NCBI RefSeq assembly: GCF_024500045.1
Contig: NZ_JTEO01000004.1
Location: 1-64,000, forward strand
Direction: 5' to 3'
Origin: Methanolobus chelungpuianus
GTDB lineage: Archaea; Halobacteriota; Methanosarcinia; Methanosarcinales; Methanosarcinaceae
Length of the DNA: 64,000 nt
The translations under genes were made by a program, and so were the position numbers. This document shows, piece after piece, positions 1-8,985 of the stretch (positions are counted from its first letter, which is position 1; the number at the start of each line of letters is the position of its first letter). The notes under the pieces are model-generated. The model made no database searches. It saw only the letters and a program-made list of their open reading frames with translations, and was not told the DNA's origin.

Positions 1-440
1 CACTTACACTTAATACTTCTTTTTTCTTGAATGACCAATGCGCCAGCACCGGAGGGTGTGTGGGGCTGATGAGATTGTTCTTTGTTCTGAATGTGTAGCG
101 CGTGCTGTACATGACTTTTTGCGTGTATACCATTCATGTTTCTAGGCGACCGCTTCTTGATAATAGTTTCACTAATTTAGCTTCACGCTTCTATTGATTT
201 AATTGTATATTTTTATGCGTATATTCAAAAGCATCTTTATACGATCACTCCCTCTATTCACATGCTTCTCTCTCGTTCGAAAGTAAAGGGGTCTACAGGC
301 CCTTTTTACTTTTTTGGCATCTTTCTCTTTTCCGCTTGCTTTACTGTAGTCTAATAAGAACTCTATCCTGCATAAGGAACTAATAAATGCTTGAACAGAT
401 AAAAACAAACATACAACTTGTTCGCTTGTGGGGTACCCAA
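1..440. other. AT-rich intergenic region upstream of the flavoprotein gene
   Basis: I see no convincing gene here. The stretch is rich in short T and A runs. TATA-like stretches near 205-215 and 235-245 could serve the downstream flavoprotein gene. A 14-base segment at 163-176 recurs in inverse orientation at 7880-7893, upstream of the second secreted-protein gene, but one such match is expected by chance in a window this size. A minus-strand open frame of 69 codons at 199-408 has no recognisable features. Confidence 0.4.
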
Positions 441-1865
441 ATGAAAGAATACGATCTCATTATCATCGGCACAGGCTCAGGAACCAACTATCTTTATCCT
501 ATGCTGGACGCTGACCCTGATATGAGGATTGCCGTCATTGATAAAGATGAACCTGGCGGCATCTGCCTTACCAGAGGCTGTATTCCCTCCAAGCTGCTCC
601 TTTATCCGGCAGAGCTTGTAAGGGATATCGGGACTGCCGCAAACTTCGGCATCAGTGCACATATCGAAAACATAGACTTCGGGGCCGTAATGCACAGGAT
701 GAGGAGCATCATATCCCAGGATATTGACAATGTACGGCACAGTCTTACCCATAACAAAAGAATAGATTACTATAACGCGACAGCCAGCTTTGTTTCACCC
801 TACACCCTGGAGGTCGGCTATGAGGTCATAAAGTCAGAAATGATTTTCCTGAGCACAGGCTCAAAACCTTCGATACCTCCGGTCAAAGGTCTTGAGGAAA
901 CGGGCTACCTTACCAGCGACACAGTTCTCTCAATGGAAGAACTTCCCGCAAGCCTCGCAATAATAGGAGGTGGCTACATCGCCGCCGAATACGGCCACTT
1001 TTTTTCGGCCATGGGTGCAAAGGTCACGATAATAGGAAGGAACCCTTACTTCATTCCTGACGAGGAACCCGAGATATCAGTTCTTGCAAAGCGCATGATG
1101 TCTGAGCATATGGAGATACTCACAAATCATGAAGTGCTTGAAGTCTCTGCCTCTCCCGAGGGTAAAAAGGTCCTTGCCAGGGATCGCAGGACAGGTGAGG
1201 AGAAGACCATCGTAGCCGCCGAGATTCTGGTAGCCACAGGCCGCTCTCCCAATAACGCTCTCCTGAAACCCGGTCTCGGGGGAATAGAGACAGATGCCCT
1301 TGGCTGGATAAAGGTCAATGAGAACCTGGGAAGTTCACAGAAGAACGTGTGGGCCTTTGGGGATGCCACCGGAAAGTATCTCTTCAAGCATGTCGCAAAC
1401 CATGAGTCCACAGTAGTCTACTACAATGCGATCCTGGGCAGGCAAGCCAAAGCTGATTATCACGCTGTTCCCCATGCAGTCTTCAGTTATCCTGAAATAG
1501 CCGGTGTGGGAATGAGCGAACTTGCAGCCGCAGAAATGTACGGGAAGGATAACATCGTCATCGGCTTCTACCGTTTTGAGGACACGGGCAAAGGAAAGGC
1601 AATGGACCTGAAGGATGAGTTCGTGAAGGTCATCCTTGAAGCGCCAACTCAAAAGATCCTGGGTGCCCACATAATAGGCCCTCACGCCTCCGTGCTCATT
1701 CATGAGATAATTCCTCTCATGTACACCTCGAAGCAGGATGCAGCCCCGCTAATGTATGCAATGGACATCCACCCCTCTCTCAGCGAGGTTATCAAGAGAG
1801 CCTTTTACTCAAGGATGCCGGTGGATGAATATCATATGGTCATGCAGGCACTGGGGCTGGAATAG
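441..1865 (+). CDS. dihydrolipoamide dehydrogenase-family flavoprotein (class I pyridine nucleotide-disulfide oxidoreductase)
   Basis: A 474-residue FAD-dependent disulfide oxidoreductase, predicted cytosolic. The N-terminus carries the FAD-binding dinucleotide fold (DLIIIGTGSG). It is followed by the redox-active disulfide GGICLTRGCIPSK, a central NAD(P)-binding fold (AIIGGGYIAAEYG), the second FAD motif (VWAFGDATG) and the C-terminal dimerisation domain with HPSLSE, whose His-Glu pair is the usual catalytic base. No 2-oxoacid dehydrogenase, glycine-cleavage or lipoate gene is near, so the disulfide substrate is unknown; mycothione- or mercuric-reductase-like roles are alternatives. The frame is open back to an ATG at 387 with an AAGGA ahead of it. 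I chose 441 because the family usually begins a few residues before the FAD motif. It appears monocistronic. Confidence 0.85.
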   Translation: MKEYDLIIIGTGSGTNYLYPMLDADPDMRIAVIDKDEPGGICLTRGCIPSKLLLYPAELVRDIGTAANFGISAHIENIDFGAVMHRMRSIISQDIDNVRHSLTHNKRIDYYNATASFVSPYTLEVGYEVIKSEMIFLSTGSKPSIPPVKGLEETGYLTSDTVLSMEELPASLAIIGGGYIAAEYGHFFSAMGAKVTIIGRNPYFIPDEEPEISVLAKRMMSEHMEILTNHEVLEVSASPEGKKVLARDRRTGEEKTIVAAEILVATGRSPNNALLKPGLGGIETDALGWIKVNENLGSSQKNVWAFGDATGKYLFKHVANHESTVVYYNAILGRQAKADYHAVPHAVFSYPEIAGVGMSELAAAEMYGKDNIVIGFYRFEDTGKGKAMDLKDEFVKVILEAPTQKILGAHIIGPHASVLIHEIIPLMYTSKQDAAPLMYAMDIHPSLSEVIKRAFYSRMPVDEYHMVMQALGLE

Positions 1866-2359
1866 ATCCGTCAGATTTTACCTTAAGCTGCATGGAGGTA
1901 CTCTGAATCCTATTCCCCGTCATACACAAAGGCCATTCTATTGCTTCTTTTTTGCATAGCTTGCACGGGCCTTGCATTTCTCCTTTTTCCTTGCTCTCAT
2001 GATTCACTGTCAGCTCCATACTTTCTCTAGCAGGAGACCAATTTCTATGAAGCCTCTCAAATAAAAACTAATTTTCCATAGTATTTTTCTTTTTGTATCC
2101 GTTTTCTCCTTTTCTTGAAATGATATCGAAAGTCAGAATGTCCTCATCATTATCATCATACTCACTTACTAAAATATATCAGAATGATTAAATAGATAGA
2201 ATTGCATGTATTGTATGGGGTTATTAGTTAAGAAACATTACTAATAAGTTTTCTTCCCGTACTACCCAGAAATGCGGAATGTGCGTTTTTGGTTGCCTGG
2301 TATTAACTTTGTCGTTGCTTAGCTGAAAGCAACTTCTAGTGGTCAAGGAGAGGTAATTT
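1866..2359. other. intergenic region holding the promoter and leader of the first secreted-protein gene
   Basis: There is no gene here. A TATA-like stretch lies near 2170-2182 (aaaatatat), about 180 bases before the next start, implying a leader of roughly 150 nt. Within that leader 2221-2247 forms an inverted repeat with arms TTATTAGT and ACTAATAA. The leader ends in a strong ribosome binding site, AAGGAGAGGT, just before the ATG at 2360. Confidence 0.5.
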
Positions 2360-4627
2360 ATGATCAAATTAAAAAAAGAATATTTTATCACAATACTGAT
2401 AGCTGCCGCTGTAGTATTTTCCATGGCTCCTGCTGCAGTAGCCGCCACCGAATATTCGCATTCGGTGAATTGGACAGGCCATGGATCAGATTCTCAGCGC
2501 TGCGGAACACCGGATGAAGACGATCCACGCTATGAAATTTACACTGAAACCGGTGGTTGGATGCACTGGGTATTTGCTAACAAAGGTGAATCAACAAATG
2601 CAACACTGGTTGTAAATGGTGTAGTGTATTATGCAGGAGAGCCATTGAATGCTAATGTATGGCATTTCTACACTCCATTCTATAACCTGACCGGACTCAC
2701 GGCCACCATCTATCTGAACGGAGAGCCAGAAAAGCCAGCCAGGCTTGTTATTTCCGACTATTGTCCGGGCGATGGTAATGGTAACATCTCGGAAATATTA
2801 ACAGTCCTAAAAACCGTTAATACATCCTACAACCTTACTCACAGTTGGTCTATAAACAAGTCTGTTGATACAGATAATGGACATGAGCACAATGGCTTCC
2901 CCAAGATCTGGCTCTTTGCTGATGGCAGCGGCAATGAGAATGCCACCTGGACCGTGAATGTGAACTATACTGGCTCTGATGAAAGCGACCACATGATCTG
3001 GGGCGAAATTACAATTATAAATGGAGGTAATGTAGCTGCTAATATCACCAGTGTAGTGGATGAACTTGCCGGCACACCGATCTTTATAGACTGTAATGTG
3101 ACTTTCCCCTACACCCTTCCCGCAGGTGAGAGCCTTACATGCACTTACAGCAACAGTACTTATGCAACGGGCTTCAATAATGCTACTGTAACGACTTTCA
3201 ATGAGACAAGGGAAGTGCAGAATTTAACATATACCTCCTTGCCGGAGCCTATTACATGGGGCGATCCGGATAACGAGTTCTTTAAAACCATCAACGTCTC
3301 TGATCTAAGCGATCTCTTTGGTGAAGTGGCTTTGGGCAATGTTACTGCTCCGAACAACATGACATTCACCTACGACAAGGAGTTTGCTTGGGATGATTAC
3401 GGCAAGGACAGCTGCGGTGACTTTGTTTATAACAACACAGCCACCATAGTCGAGACAGGCCAGTCTGCAGATGCCACGCTCAAGGTCAATGTCCAGCCTC
3501 TGATCACGGTTGAAAAGACAGTGGATACTTCATACAACCGTACGCACAACTGGTCTATTGACAAATCCGTTGACACGGAGAAGGGATATGAGCACGAGGG
3601 CTTCCCCAAGATCTGGCTCTTTGCTGATGGCAGCGGCGATGAGAATGCCACCTGGAACGTTAATGTGACCTACGAGGGCTACCAGGACAGCGGCCATAAA
3701 GTCTCAGGAACGATAACCATAATCAACGACAATAATGTCAGCGTAGAAATCACTAGTGCTGTGGACGAACTTAATAATAGCAGCCCAATCAACGTGAGTT
3801 GGGATATAGATGGCACCCCTGTCACTATCCCGTGTACCCTCCCCGCTTATAAGAACCTTACCGGAACTTACAGCGAAAACGGCTATGTAGAGGGCTACAA
3901 TAATGTGACTGTCACAACCTTCTATGGATGGGATGAGTTCAACTCAACAGCTACCGATTCAGCAGAGATTGTATGGGGCGATCCGAACAATGAGTTCTTT
4001 GAAACCATCAATGTCTCTGATCTAAGCGAGCTTTTTGATGAAGTGGCTCTGGGCAACGTTACTGCTCCAGCGAACGCGACATTCACCTACGACAAGTTCT
4101 TTGCATGGGCTAACTATACTTGTGGTGATCACTCTTTTAATAATACCGCCACTATAGTTGAAACAAACCAGTCTGCAGATGCAACACTCAAGGTCAATGT
4201 CCAGTGCTATGATTACGAAACAGCTTTCGCTAAGCTCGATAATGAGAAAGCGATTTGCTTCCTTGATGAAGGCTTCGACAGATGGGGCTGGACCAACAAC
4301 ATAACGCCCGGCAATTACACGATGGAGCTGTGGGCCGCTGCAGGACAGTGCGATACCAGCAAAGGCACTCTGGTAGGTAATGTGACAGTGATTTACACTC
4401 CAGGTTCTGTGAACGTGACATATAATGTGACTCCGGGATATCTCCTGGAGGAAACTCACGTCTATGCAGGTACCAGTATGTTCCCGCAGGTTAAAGTAGG
4501 TAAGAAAACAGTTGATACAATTGCGCCAGGACAGTACTACATTAGTATTCCATCCGGTTATGACGGGGAACTCTATGTCATCGCACATGCTGTAGTGGGA
4601 ATTCCTGACCCGACCTTTGGACCATAA
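2360..4627 (+). CDS. large secreted surface protein with two tandem repeat modules
   Basis: A 755-residue exported protein with a clear Sec signal peptide (basic MIKLKKEY, a hydrophobic core, then small residues ending AVAA). After a unique domain of about 120 residues come two copies of a roughly 230-residue module, encoded near 2800-3495 and 3508-4205. Each module contains SYN-THxWSI-KSVDT, PKIWLFADGSG, a TLPA step and FTYDK-FAW motifs. A 140-residue tail ends GIPDPTFGP. Asn-X-Ser/Thr sequons are very frequent, as in glycosylated archaeal surface proteins. There is no C-terminal membrane helix or sorting motif, so how it is held at the surface is unclear. Its tail and module are shared with the gene at 6155-7690. 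It is transcribed alone, with a strong RBS and a hairpin terminator. I do not recognise a named family and infer an envelope or S-layer-associated role. Confidence 0.8.
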   Translation: MIKLKKEYFITILIAAAVVFSMAPAAVAATEYSHSVNWTGHGSDSQRCGTPDEDDPRYEIYTETGGWMHWVFANKGESTNATLVVNGVVYYAGEPLNANVWHFYTPFYNLTGLTATIYLNGEPEKPARLVISDYCPGDGNGNISEILTVLKTVNTSYNLTHSWSINKSVDTDNGHEHNGFPKIWLFADGSGNENATWTVNVNYTGSDESDHMIWGEITIINGGNVAANITSVVDELAGTPIFIDCNVTFPYTLPAGESLTCTYSNSTYATGFNNATVTTFNETREVQNLTYTSLPEPITWGDPDNEFFKTINVSDLSDLFGEVALGNVTAPNNMTFTYDKEFAWDDYGKDSCGDFVYNNTATIVETGQSADATLKVNVQPLITVEKTVDTSYNRTHNWSIDKSVDTEKGYEHEGFPKIWLFADGSGDENATWNVNVTYEGYQDSGHKVSGTITIINDNNVSVEITSAVDELNNSSPINVSWDIDGTPVTIPCTLPAYKNLTGTYSENGYVEGYNNVTVTTFYGWDEFNSTATDSAEIVWGDPNNEFFETINVSDLSELFDEVALGNVTAPANATFTYDKFFAWANYTCGDHSFNNTATIVETNQSADATLKVNVQCYDYETAFAKLDNEKAICFLDEGFDRWGWTNNITPGNYTMELWAAAGQCDTSKGTLVGNVTVIYTPGSVNVTYNVTPGYLLEETHVYAGTSMFPQVKVGKKTVDTIAPGQYYISIPSGYDGELYVIAHAVVGIPDPTFGP

Positions 4628-4680
4628 GCATAGTCAACGGATACCTGGCACTCTTTCAGAGAGCTGAATTAGAAATGAAG

Positions 4681-4711
4681 GCCCGGGGTGCCTCCCGGGC
4701 GGCTTTTTTTA
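4681..4711 (+). terminator. hairpin plus T-tract terminator of the first secreted-protein gene
   Basis: GCCCGGG at 4681-4687 pairs perfectly with CCCGGGC at 4694-4700 around a 6-nt loop and is followed by GGCTTTTTTT. It sits about 55 bases after the stop codon. It resembles a bacterial intrinsic terminator; in archaea the T-tract is the main element. Confidence 0.75.
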
Positions 4712-4969
4712 TTCATTATTCCCTATGGAGATATAAGGGTCTGAATGATACAGAAAAATTATAGTGATTCTCTATTTGATGTTGAATAATGAAAAATTGC
4801 GCTTGCAATGCGAACTTCTGTCCTCTGCTTATCCTGGTGTTAGCTTATCTTAAGTAAGCTCAGGGGAGCAATCTTGGCTGTTGTTGGTGCAATGGCTTTA
4901 ACTCCTGAATACATGGCATTATACAATATGCAAGGAGTGGAATTGGAAGTTGTGCGGCTGTGAAAATAT
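4712..4969. other. intergenic region with a possible degraded coding remnant
   Basis: No intact gene is visible. On the plus strand, 4844-4972 reads openly as a protein-like stretch with the core GAILAVVGAMALTPEYMAL and a tail ending VVRL before a stop. It has no plausible start codon and follows an in-frame stop at 4841-4843. It may be the 3' end of a lost gene; I do not recognise the family. Confidence 0.25.
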
Positions 4970-5419
4970 CTAAAGGCCGATGGCCTTGCTTTTGAGCTGG
5001 CAATTCCTGCAAACAATGTTCAAATTCAGGCTTGAACCGCTGACCATAGAGCCCGTATCCCTGGAGATCATGTCTACAAGTTCAGGGATGATAGGGTCCA
5101 TCCAGTCTGATACTTCTCCACACTGCAGGCAGATCAAATGAGCGTGCGGGTTCATGTTTGGATCGAATCTGTTCTGCTGCGGCATGTTCAGTTCATGCAC
5201 AAGCCCTATCTCCTTGAGTATCTTGAGGGTCGTATAAACAGTCGCAAGGCTGACCGTCGGGTGGGTCTTTATGATCTCCCTGTAAATCCTGTCGGCCGTG
5301 GGGTGCTGGTCAGTGTTGAGCGCATATTTAGAGATAGCTATTCTTTGAGGCGTGGCCTTGTAGCCCCGTTCACGCAATGCCCGCGCAATATTCTTTTCGG
5401 CATTTTCAGATTGTATCAT
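4970..5419 (-). CDS. Fur/PerR-family metal-dependent transcriptional regulator
   Basis: A 149-residue DNA-binding repressor of the Fur superfamily. The N-terminal winged helix shows the family pattern GYKATPQRIAI, HPTADRIYREI and SLATVYTTLKIL. The C-terminal dimerisation and metal domain has HAHLICLQCGEVSDW and a second pair CRNC, giving the two CXXC pairs of the structural zinc site. The PerR- and Fur-type regulatory metal ligands are only partly visible, so I cannot say whether it senses iron, peroxide or another metal. It is divergent from the uspA-type gene across a 95-base spacer, so the two may share control. A perfect palindrome at 5424-5437 lies immediately upstream and could be an autoregulatory site. 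Confidence 0.88.
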   Translation of the reverse strand: MIQSENAEKNIARALRERGYKATPQRIAISKYALNTDQHPTADRIYREIIKTHPTVSLATVYTTLKILKEIGLVHELNMPQQNRFDPNMNPHAHLICLQCGEVSDWMDPIIPELVDMISRDTGSMVSGSSLNLNIVCRNCQLKSKAIGL

Positions 5420-5423
5420 AATC

Positions 5424-5437
5424 TTATCACTTGATAA
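5424..5437. promoter_or_regulatory. 14-bp palindrome in the fur/usp divergent promoter
   Basis: TTATCA-CT-TGATAA is a perfect inverted repeat starting 5 bases upstream of the fur ATG. The TATA-like sequence TTTTATAAATAAG on the minus strand, near 5440-5452, would place the transcription start close to the palindrome. This suggests an operator, possibly autoregulatory; the assignment is inference. Confidence 0.35.
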
Positions 5438-5514
5438 ATGTTCTTATTTATAAAATCTTTCCATATTACATTGTTAGGAACAAAGAACACATATCTAACA
5501 AACACTGATCCTAT

Positions 5515-5967
5515 ATGGGCGTAAATATGTGTCCGGGAATCAGGGGTATGCTGATAACTATGGGTAGTTCCGGGAGAATGAAAAATATTGTGGAATGCGT
5601 TAGAGGACTTGCAAAGATTTACAATGCAGGAATCAGTGCGATCTATGTGGTCTCTCCGTCAGGTATTGCTCTTGCTATGCATGGTGAGATGTGGTCAAAA
5701 GTTCTGGACAGCCATCTGCGGGATGAAGGCAGAAAGGCTATTGAGTATGTGGTCGCTGCAGGCGAGAAAGAAGGAGTTGAAGTGGAACCCTTGATAGTTG
5801 AAGACAAAAACCCCATTGACGGGATAGTGGACTTTGCAAAGCAAAATGATGTCGATCTCATAGTGATGGGCACCCTGGGGAGGACCGGGCTTAGCCATCT
5901 CCTGCTGGGAAGTGTTGCAGAGGATATTGTCATGTATTCAAAGAGACAGGTGCTCAATATTCCGTGA
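5515..5967 (+). CDS. universal stress protein (UspA family)
   Basis: A 150-residue single-domain Usp protein. The ATP-binding signature of the family, G-X2-G-X9-G-S, is present near the C-terminus as GTLGRTG followed by LLLGSVAEDIV, so it is probably of the ATP-binding type. The N-terminus has the usual first strand (MLITMGSSGRM). A second ATG at 5527 is an alternative start. It is divergent from the Fur-family gene, which suggests linked expression under metal or redox stress. Members are cytosolic, usually dimeric, and lack a defined enzymatic reaction. Confidence 0.85.
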   Translation: MGVNMCPGIRGMLITMGSSGRMKNIVECVRGLAKIYNAGISAIYVVSPSGIALAMHGEMWSKVLDSHLRDEGRKAIEYVVAAGEKEGVEVEPLIVEDKNPIDGIVDFAKQNDVDLIVMGTLGRTGLSHLLLGSVAEDIVMYSKRQVLNIP

Positions 5968-6075
5968 GTTTCCTTCATTTCAGGAAGTTTGGCGCCGGAA
6001 GTGAGATCGCTTTGGGACAGGAGGATTATATCTCTGTGAACTCAAAGGGTAAGTGTGCCCCATGGGCAGCTTTAC

Positions 6076-6109
6076 CAAAAAGATATCCCGGGAGAAGATG
6101 CATCCCGGG
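6076..6109 (-). terminator. hairpin terminator of the second secreted-protein gene
   Basis: On the minus strand CCCGGG (6109-6104) pairs with CCCGGG (6092-6087) around an 11-nt loop, followed a few bases on by a run of five T. It lies about 45 bases beyond the stop codon of the minus-strand gene and uses the same stem core as the terminator at 4681-4711. Confidence 0.6.
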
Positions 6110-6154
6110 TTTCCTTCCTCACTTAATTCTAAGACAAAGTCAAAGATTCGTGAG

Positions 6155-7690
6155 TTATGCCTGAGGACCGAAGTCGGGGTCAGGAATGCCTACAACCGCG
6201 TGTGCGATAACATAGACCTCACTGCCGTCAAACGGACCATTATTGGTGTACTGGCCAGGTGCAACTGTCGGATTACCTCTGCGGTCTGTCGGGAACTGGT
6301 CGTAACCTGCATAGACGTGAGTTTCCTCCAGGATATAAGGCTCCTCCACATTGTAAGTTACGGACACTACACCGTTTGCATCATAAACCACAGTTACTGT
6401 ACCTACCAGTGTACCTTTGCTGGTGTCGCACTGTCCTGCAGCTGCCCACAGATCCCACTCATAGGTACCGGGCTCGATTGGATTGGTCCACCCCCAGTTA
6501 GTGAATGTGGGAATGAAGCAGATAGCATCATCGCCCTTGGCATAGGCTGTCTCGTAATCATAGCACTGGACGTTAACTTTGAGCGTGGCATCTGCAGACT
6601 GTCCCGTTTCAACTATAGTGGCAGTGTTGTTGTAAACGAAGTCACCGCAGTTATCTGCACCATAGTCCGTCCAGGCAAACTCCTTGTCGTAGGTGAATGT
6701 CGCGTTGTCAGGAGCTGTAACTGTGCCGAGCTCTACTTCACCAAAGAGGTCGCTTAAATCAGTGACTGTGACTACGTCATTTATCTCATTGGTTGGATCA
6801 CCCCAGACAATATCAGCCTGCGCGGGGAACTCAAATCCATTCGCAGTCGTCACTATGACTTCATTTATCCCCTCTACATAGCCATCTTCACTGTAGGTAC
6901 ATGTCAACGTCTCTCCTGCAGGAAGGGTGTAGGGGAAGGTCACATTACAGTCTATGGAGATAGGAGTGCCACTTAATTCATCATTGATACTTTCAATCTC
7001 AACGTCCTGCGCACCGGTGTTGGTGATTGTGATAACACCCGAAACACTATAGTTGCTGTCTTCGTAGCCCTCATAGTTTACATCCACGGTCCAGGTAGCG
7101 TTCTCATCACCGCTGCCATTGGTGTAGAGCCAGATCTTATCGTATCCATCTTCGGTATATCCATTTTCAGTATCAACGGACTTGTTAATTGACCAGTTGT
7201 GGATGCGATCGTAGGATGTAACGGCTGTCTTATTAACTTCTAGTGTCTCTTCTATTTGACCATTACCATCATCACTGTAGCAGAACTCAATGTGACTAAT
7301 GTTATATGGCTGCCCATTGGCAGGGTTAGTCGGAGTAACAAGTCCGGTATCGCCCATGACACCACCGAAATCTTCATAGCAATAGACATTGGCATTAGGG
7401 CCACCCTTTACAATAACTGCGCATACTGGGTAGTTTGAGCTCCAGTCAAAGTAAGATCCACTCTTGTTACTGATTGTAATATTACCATTATCGTAAGAAC
7501 CCTCATCAGGGTCACTATCTATTTTAAAGCTTGTAATATTAGTTCCATTACAACATTCAATATCTCCGCAATCCGGATTGCCAGCAATTAGAACTGGGTC
7601 CACACTTGCTGCTGTTGCTGTGCCCAATGTGCAGGCGAAGGCCACAACCAGAACAATTAAAACCCATCTGCTTTGTTTCAGTTTAATCAT
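6155..7690 (-). CDS. secreted surface protein, one-module paralogue of the 2360-4627 protein
   Basis: A 511-residue exported protein beginning MIKLKQSR, with a hydrophobic signal core and a cleavage-like TATAAS. After a unique N-terminal domain rich in Cys, Gly and Asn it has a single copy of the roughly 230-residue module (SYDRIHNWSINKSVDT, YTLPAGETLTCTYS, FTYDKEFAW). It then has the same tail, including WAAAGQCDTSKGTLVG and GIPDPDFGP. It is rich in Asn-X-Ser/Thr sequons and has no membrane anchor at the C-terminus. The RBS AAGGAGAG and the first residues match those of the other copy, so the two arose by duplication. They face each other across fur and usp. Function unknown; an envelope role is inferred. 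Confidence 0.8.
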   Translation of the reverse strand: MIKLKQSRWVLIVLVVAFACTLGTATAASVDPVLIAGNPDCGDIECCNGTNITSFKIDSDPDEGSYDNGNITISNKSGSYFDWSSNYPVCAVIVKGGPNANVYCYEDFGGVMGDTGLVTPTNPANGQPYNISHIEFCYSDDGNGQIEETLEVNKTAVTSYDRIHNWSINKSVDTENGYTEDGYDKIWLYTNGSGDENATWTVDVNYEGYEDSNYSVSGVITITNTGAQDVEIESINDELSGTPISIDCNVTFPYTLPAGETLTCTYSEDGYVEGINEVIVTTANGFEFPAQADIVWGDPTNEINDVVTVTDLSDLFGEVELGTVTAPDNATFTYDKEFAWTDYGADNCGDFVYNNTATIVETGQSADATLKVNVQCYDYETAYAKGDDAICFIPTFTNWGWTNPIEPGTYEWDLWAAAGQCDTSKGTLVGTVTVVYDANGVVSVTYNVEEPYILEETHVYAGYDQFPTDRRGNPTVAPGQYTNNGPFDGSEVYVIAHAVVGIPDPDFGPQA

Positions 7691-8208
7691 TAATCCACTC
7701 TCCTTGAATTGGGGTAAATCCCTTTAATTGTCTCCTACCTTTACATGTGCCATTCTCAAATGTCAATATCATTAACTGAAGTCCAAGTATACCCTACTTT
7801 GCTAATGATGTCAGGAAGAAACATTAGCGGTTACCCACCGATAATTCCCAGTGGATACTAAAACTTATTATTATATGCTATTAGTGAAACTATCGTACTG
7901 ATAATGAGGCGAGGGCTTCATATTTTACTGCGAGTGCCAATATATTTTACATAAAAATGGTTCTTACTTACGAGGTCACTGGAGGCGGCTGACATCTGGC
8001 GCAGAATCGAATTTTTTGATGGGACTGCCTGAAGTACCCAATATCAGCCTGAATTAAGTGGTTTGTTTATATGGGCAACCGGGCGACCTGCATAAAACAC
8101 AGTCTAAGTGCAACTACTCTCAAGAAAAATGAACATTTTGTCAGATCCGGGGTGACTATGTGCTGAAGATTAATTTGTTTTGAAAAGTGAGAACAGCCTT
8201 TTCTCATC
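7691..8208. other. intergenic region with the leader of the second secreted-protein gene
   Basis: There is no gene. On the minus strand a TATA-like stretch near 7868-7878 lies about 180 bases from the ATG at 7690, a distance close to that seen for its paralogue. The leader contains an inverted repeat at 7801-7828 (arms GCTAATG and CATTAGC). The 8000-8208 part, downstream of the convergently placed cofE-like gene end, shows nothing recognisable. Confidence 0.4.
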
Positions 8209-8985
8209 TCACGCTTTCCTGATATTGCTGTAATACATGCACTCATCCCTGCTGAACAGGGGCATTTCCATATCAGTATCTACTACCCGCGCAGGCGAGC
8301 CTCTTATCAGTACTGCGGGCACGCTCTCTCCTGCCTCTCCCATGAGCAGCTGGGCGGCGGAGACAAGGTTGTCTGCAACGGCCTTGCGTGTGATCTTGAG
8401 CTCCTTGCCGAAAAGGTCAAATGTGCCCCTGGCATCTTCCACGGGTACGATGCCTGAGGTACCGATGGCGATACCCACGCAGCCGAGCCTGAGAGGCTGG
8501 GTGCGGCTGTCGCCTATGATAACTCCGATCTTGCAATTGCACCTGTCCTGTATGTACCTGCGTATCCCCGCGGCGCTCTCCTGTGGATTCTTTGGGAGCA
8601 GCACCACGTAACCATCAGGGGCGTTGGAGCTGTCTATTCCTGCGTTAGGTGCGAGCGTTCCTCTTGTGATGGTCAGTGCAGCGCCGGGCACGCCGCCGAA
8701 TATCTCATCGCACTCCTGCAGGATGAGCTCCATCTCCCGGGGATCGAGCTGGTACTTTTCGGCAAGATGAACAGCTTTCTCTGAAGGTCTCACATCATCA
8801 AGCAGGACCAGCCTGTGCTCAGAAGTGGCAACGGGGGATTCGGCGATAACAAGGACATCATTGTCCTGTAACTGGAGGCCCTGCTTCTCGAGGGAGTTTG
8901 CTATGATTTCTGCAATATTGTCTCCCGGCTTTATAAGTGGGGTTTTTATGCCAAACATCTGCAAGAATGGGTGATCAGTCTTCAT
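8209..8985 (-). CDS. CofE-like protein (coenzyme F420-0:L-glutamate ligase family)
   Basis: A 258-residue member of the CofE family, which adds glutamate to F420-0 using GTP. Family landmarks are GIKTPLIKPGD-IAEII near the N-terminus, NAGIDSSNAPDG in the middle, and a C-terminal segment with GDSRTQPLRLG, AIGTSGI and a RGTFDLFGKELKITRKAVAD stretch. The strongly conserved DTFGRPWR of classical CofE is here DSRTQPLR, so this may be a paralogue with another acceptor rather than the F420 ligase itself. It begins directly after the thiC stop and is the last gene of the metF-thiC transcription unit. Moderately confident in the family, not in the substrate. Confidence 0.7.
   Translation of the reverse strand: MKTDHPFLQMFGIKTPLIKPGDNIAEIIANSLEKQGLQLQDNDVLVIAESPVATSEHRLVLLDDVRPSEKAVHLAEKYQLDPREMELILQECDEIFGGVPGAALTITRGTLAPNAGIDSSNAPDGYVVLLPKNPQESAAGIRRYIQDRCNCKIGVIIGDSRTQPLRLGCVGIAIGTSGIVPVEDARGTFDLFGKELKITRKAVADNLVSAAQLLMGEAGESVPAVLIRGSPARVVDTDMEMPLFSRDECMYYSNIRKA

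Noticed and set aside
387-440. Upstream ATG of the flavoprotein gene as the true start
   Set aside because: It has an AAGGA before it and cannot be excluded, but the FAD-binding fold normally starts within a few residues of the N-terminus, favouring 441.
6053-6757. Plus-strand gene of 234 codons
   Set aside because: It is antisense to the secreted-protein tail and module; the Cys-rich product reflects the reverse complement of sequon-rich codons.
163-7893. Shared 14-base motif (163-176 and inverted at 7880-7893) as a regulatory element
   Set aside because: A 14-base match between two places is expected by chance in a window of this size; no third copy was noticed.
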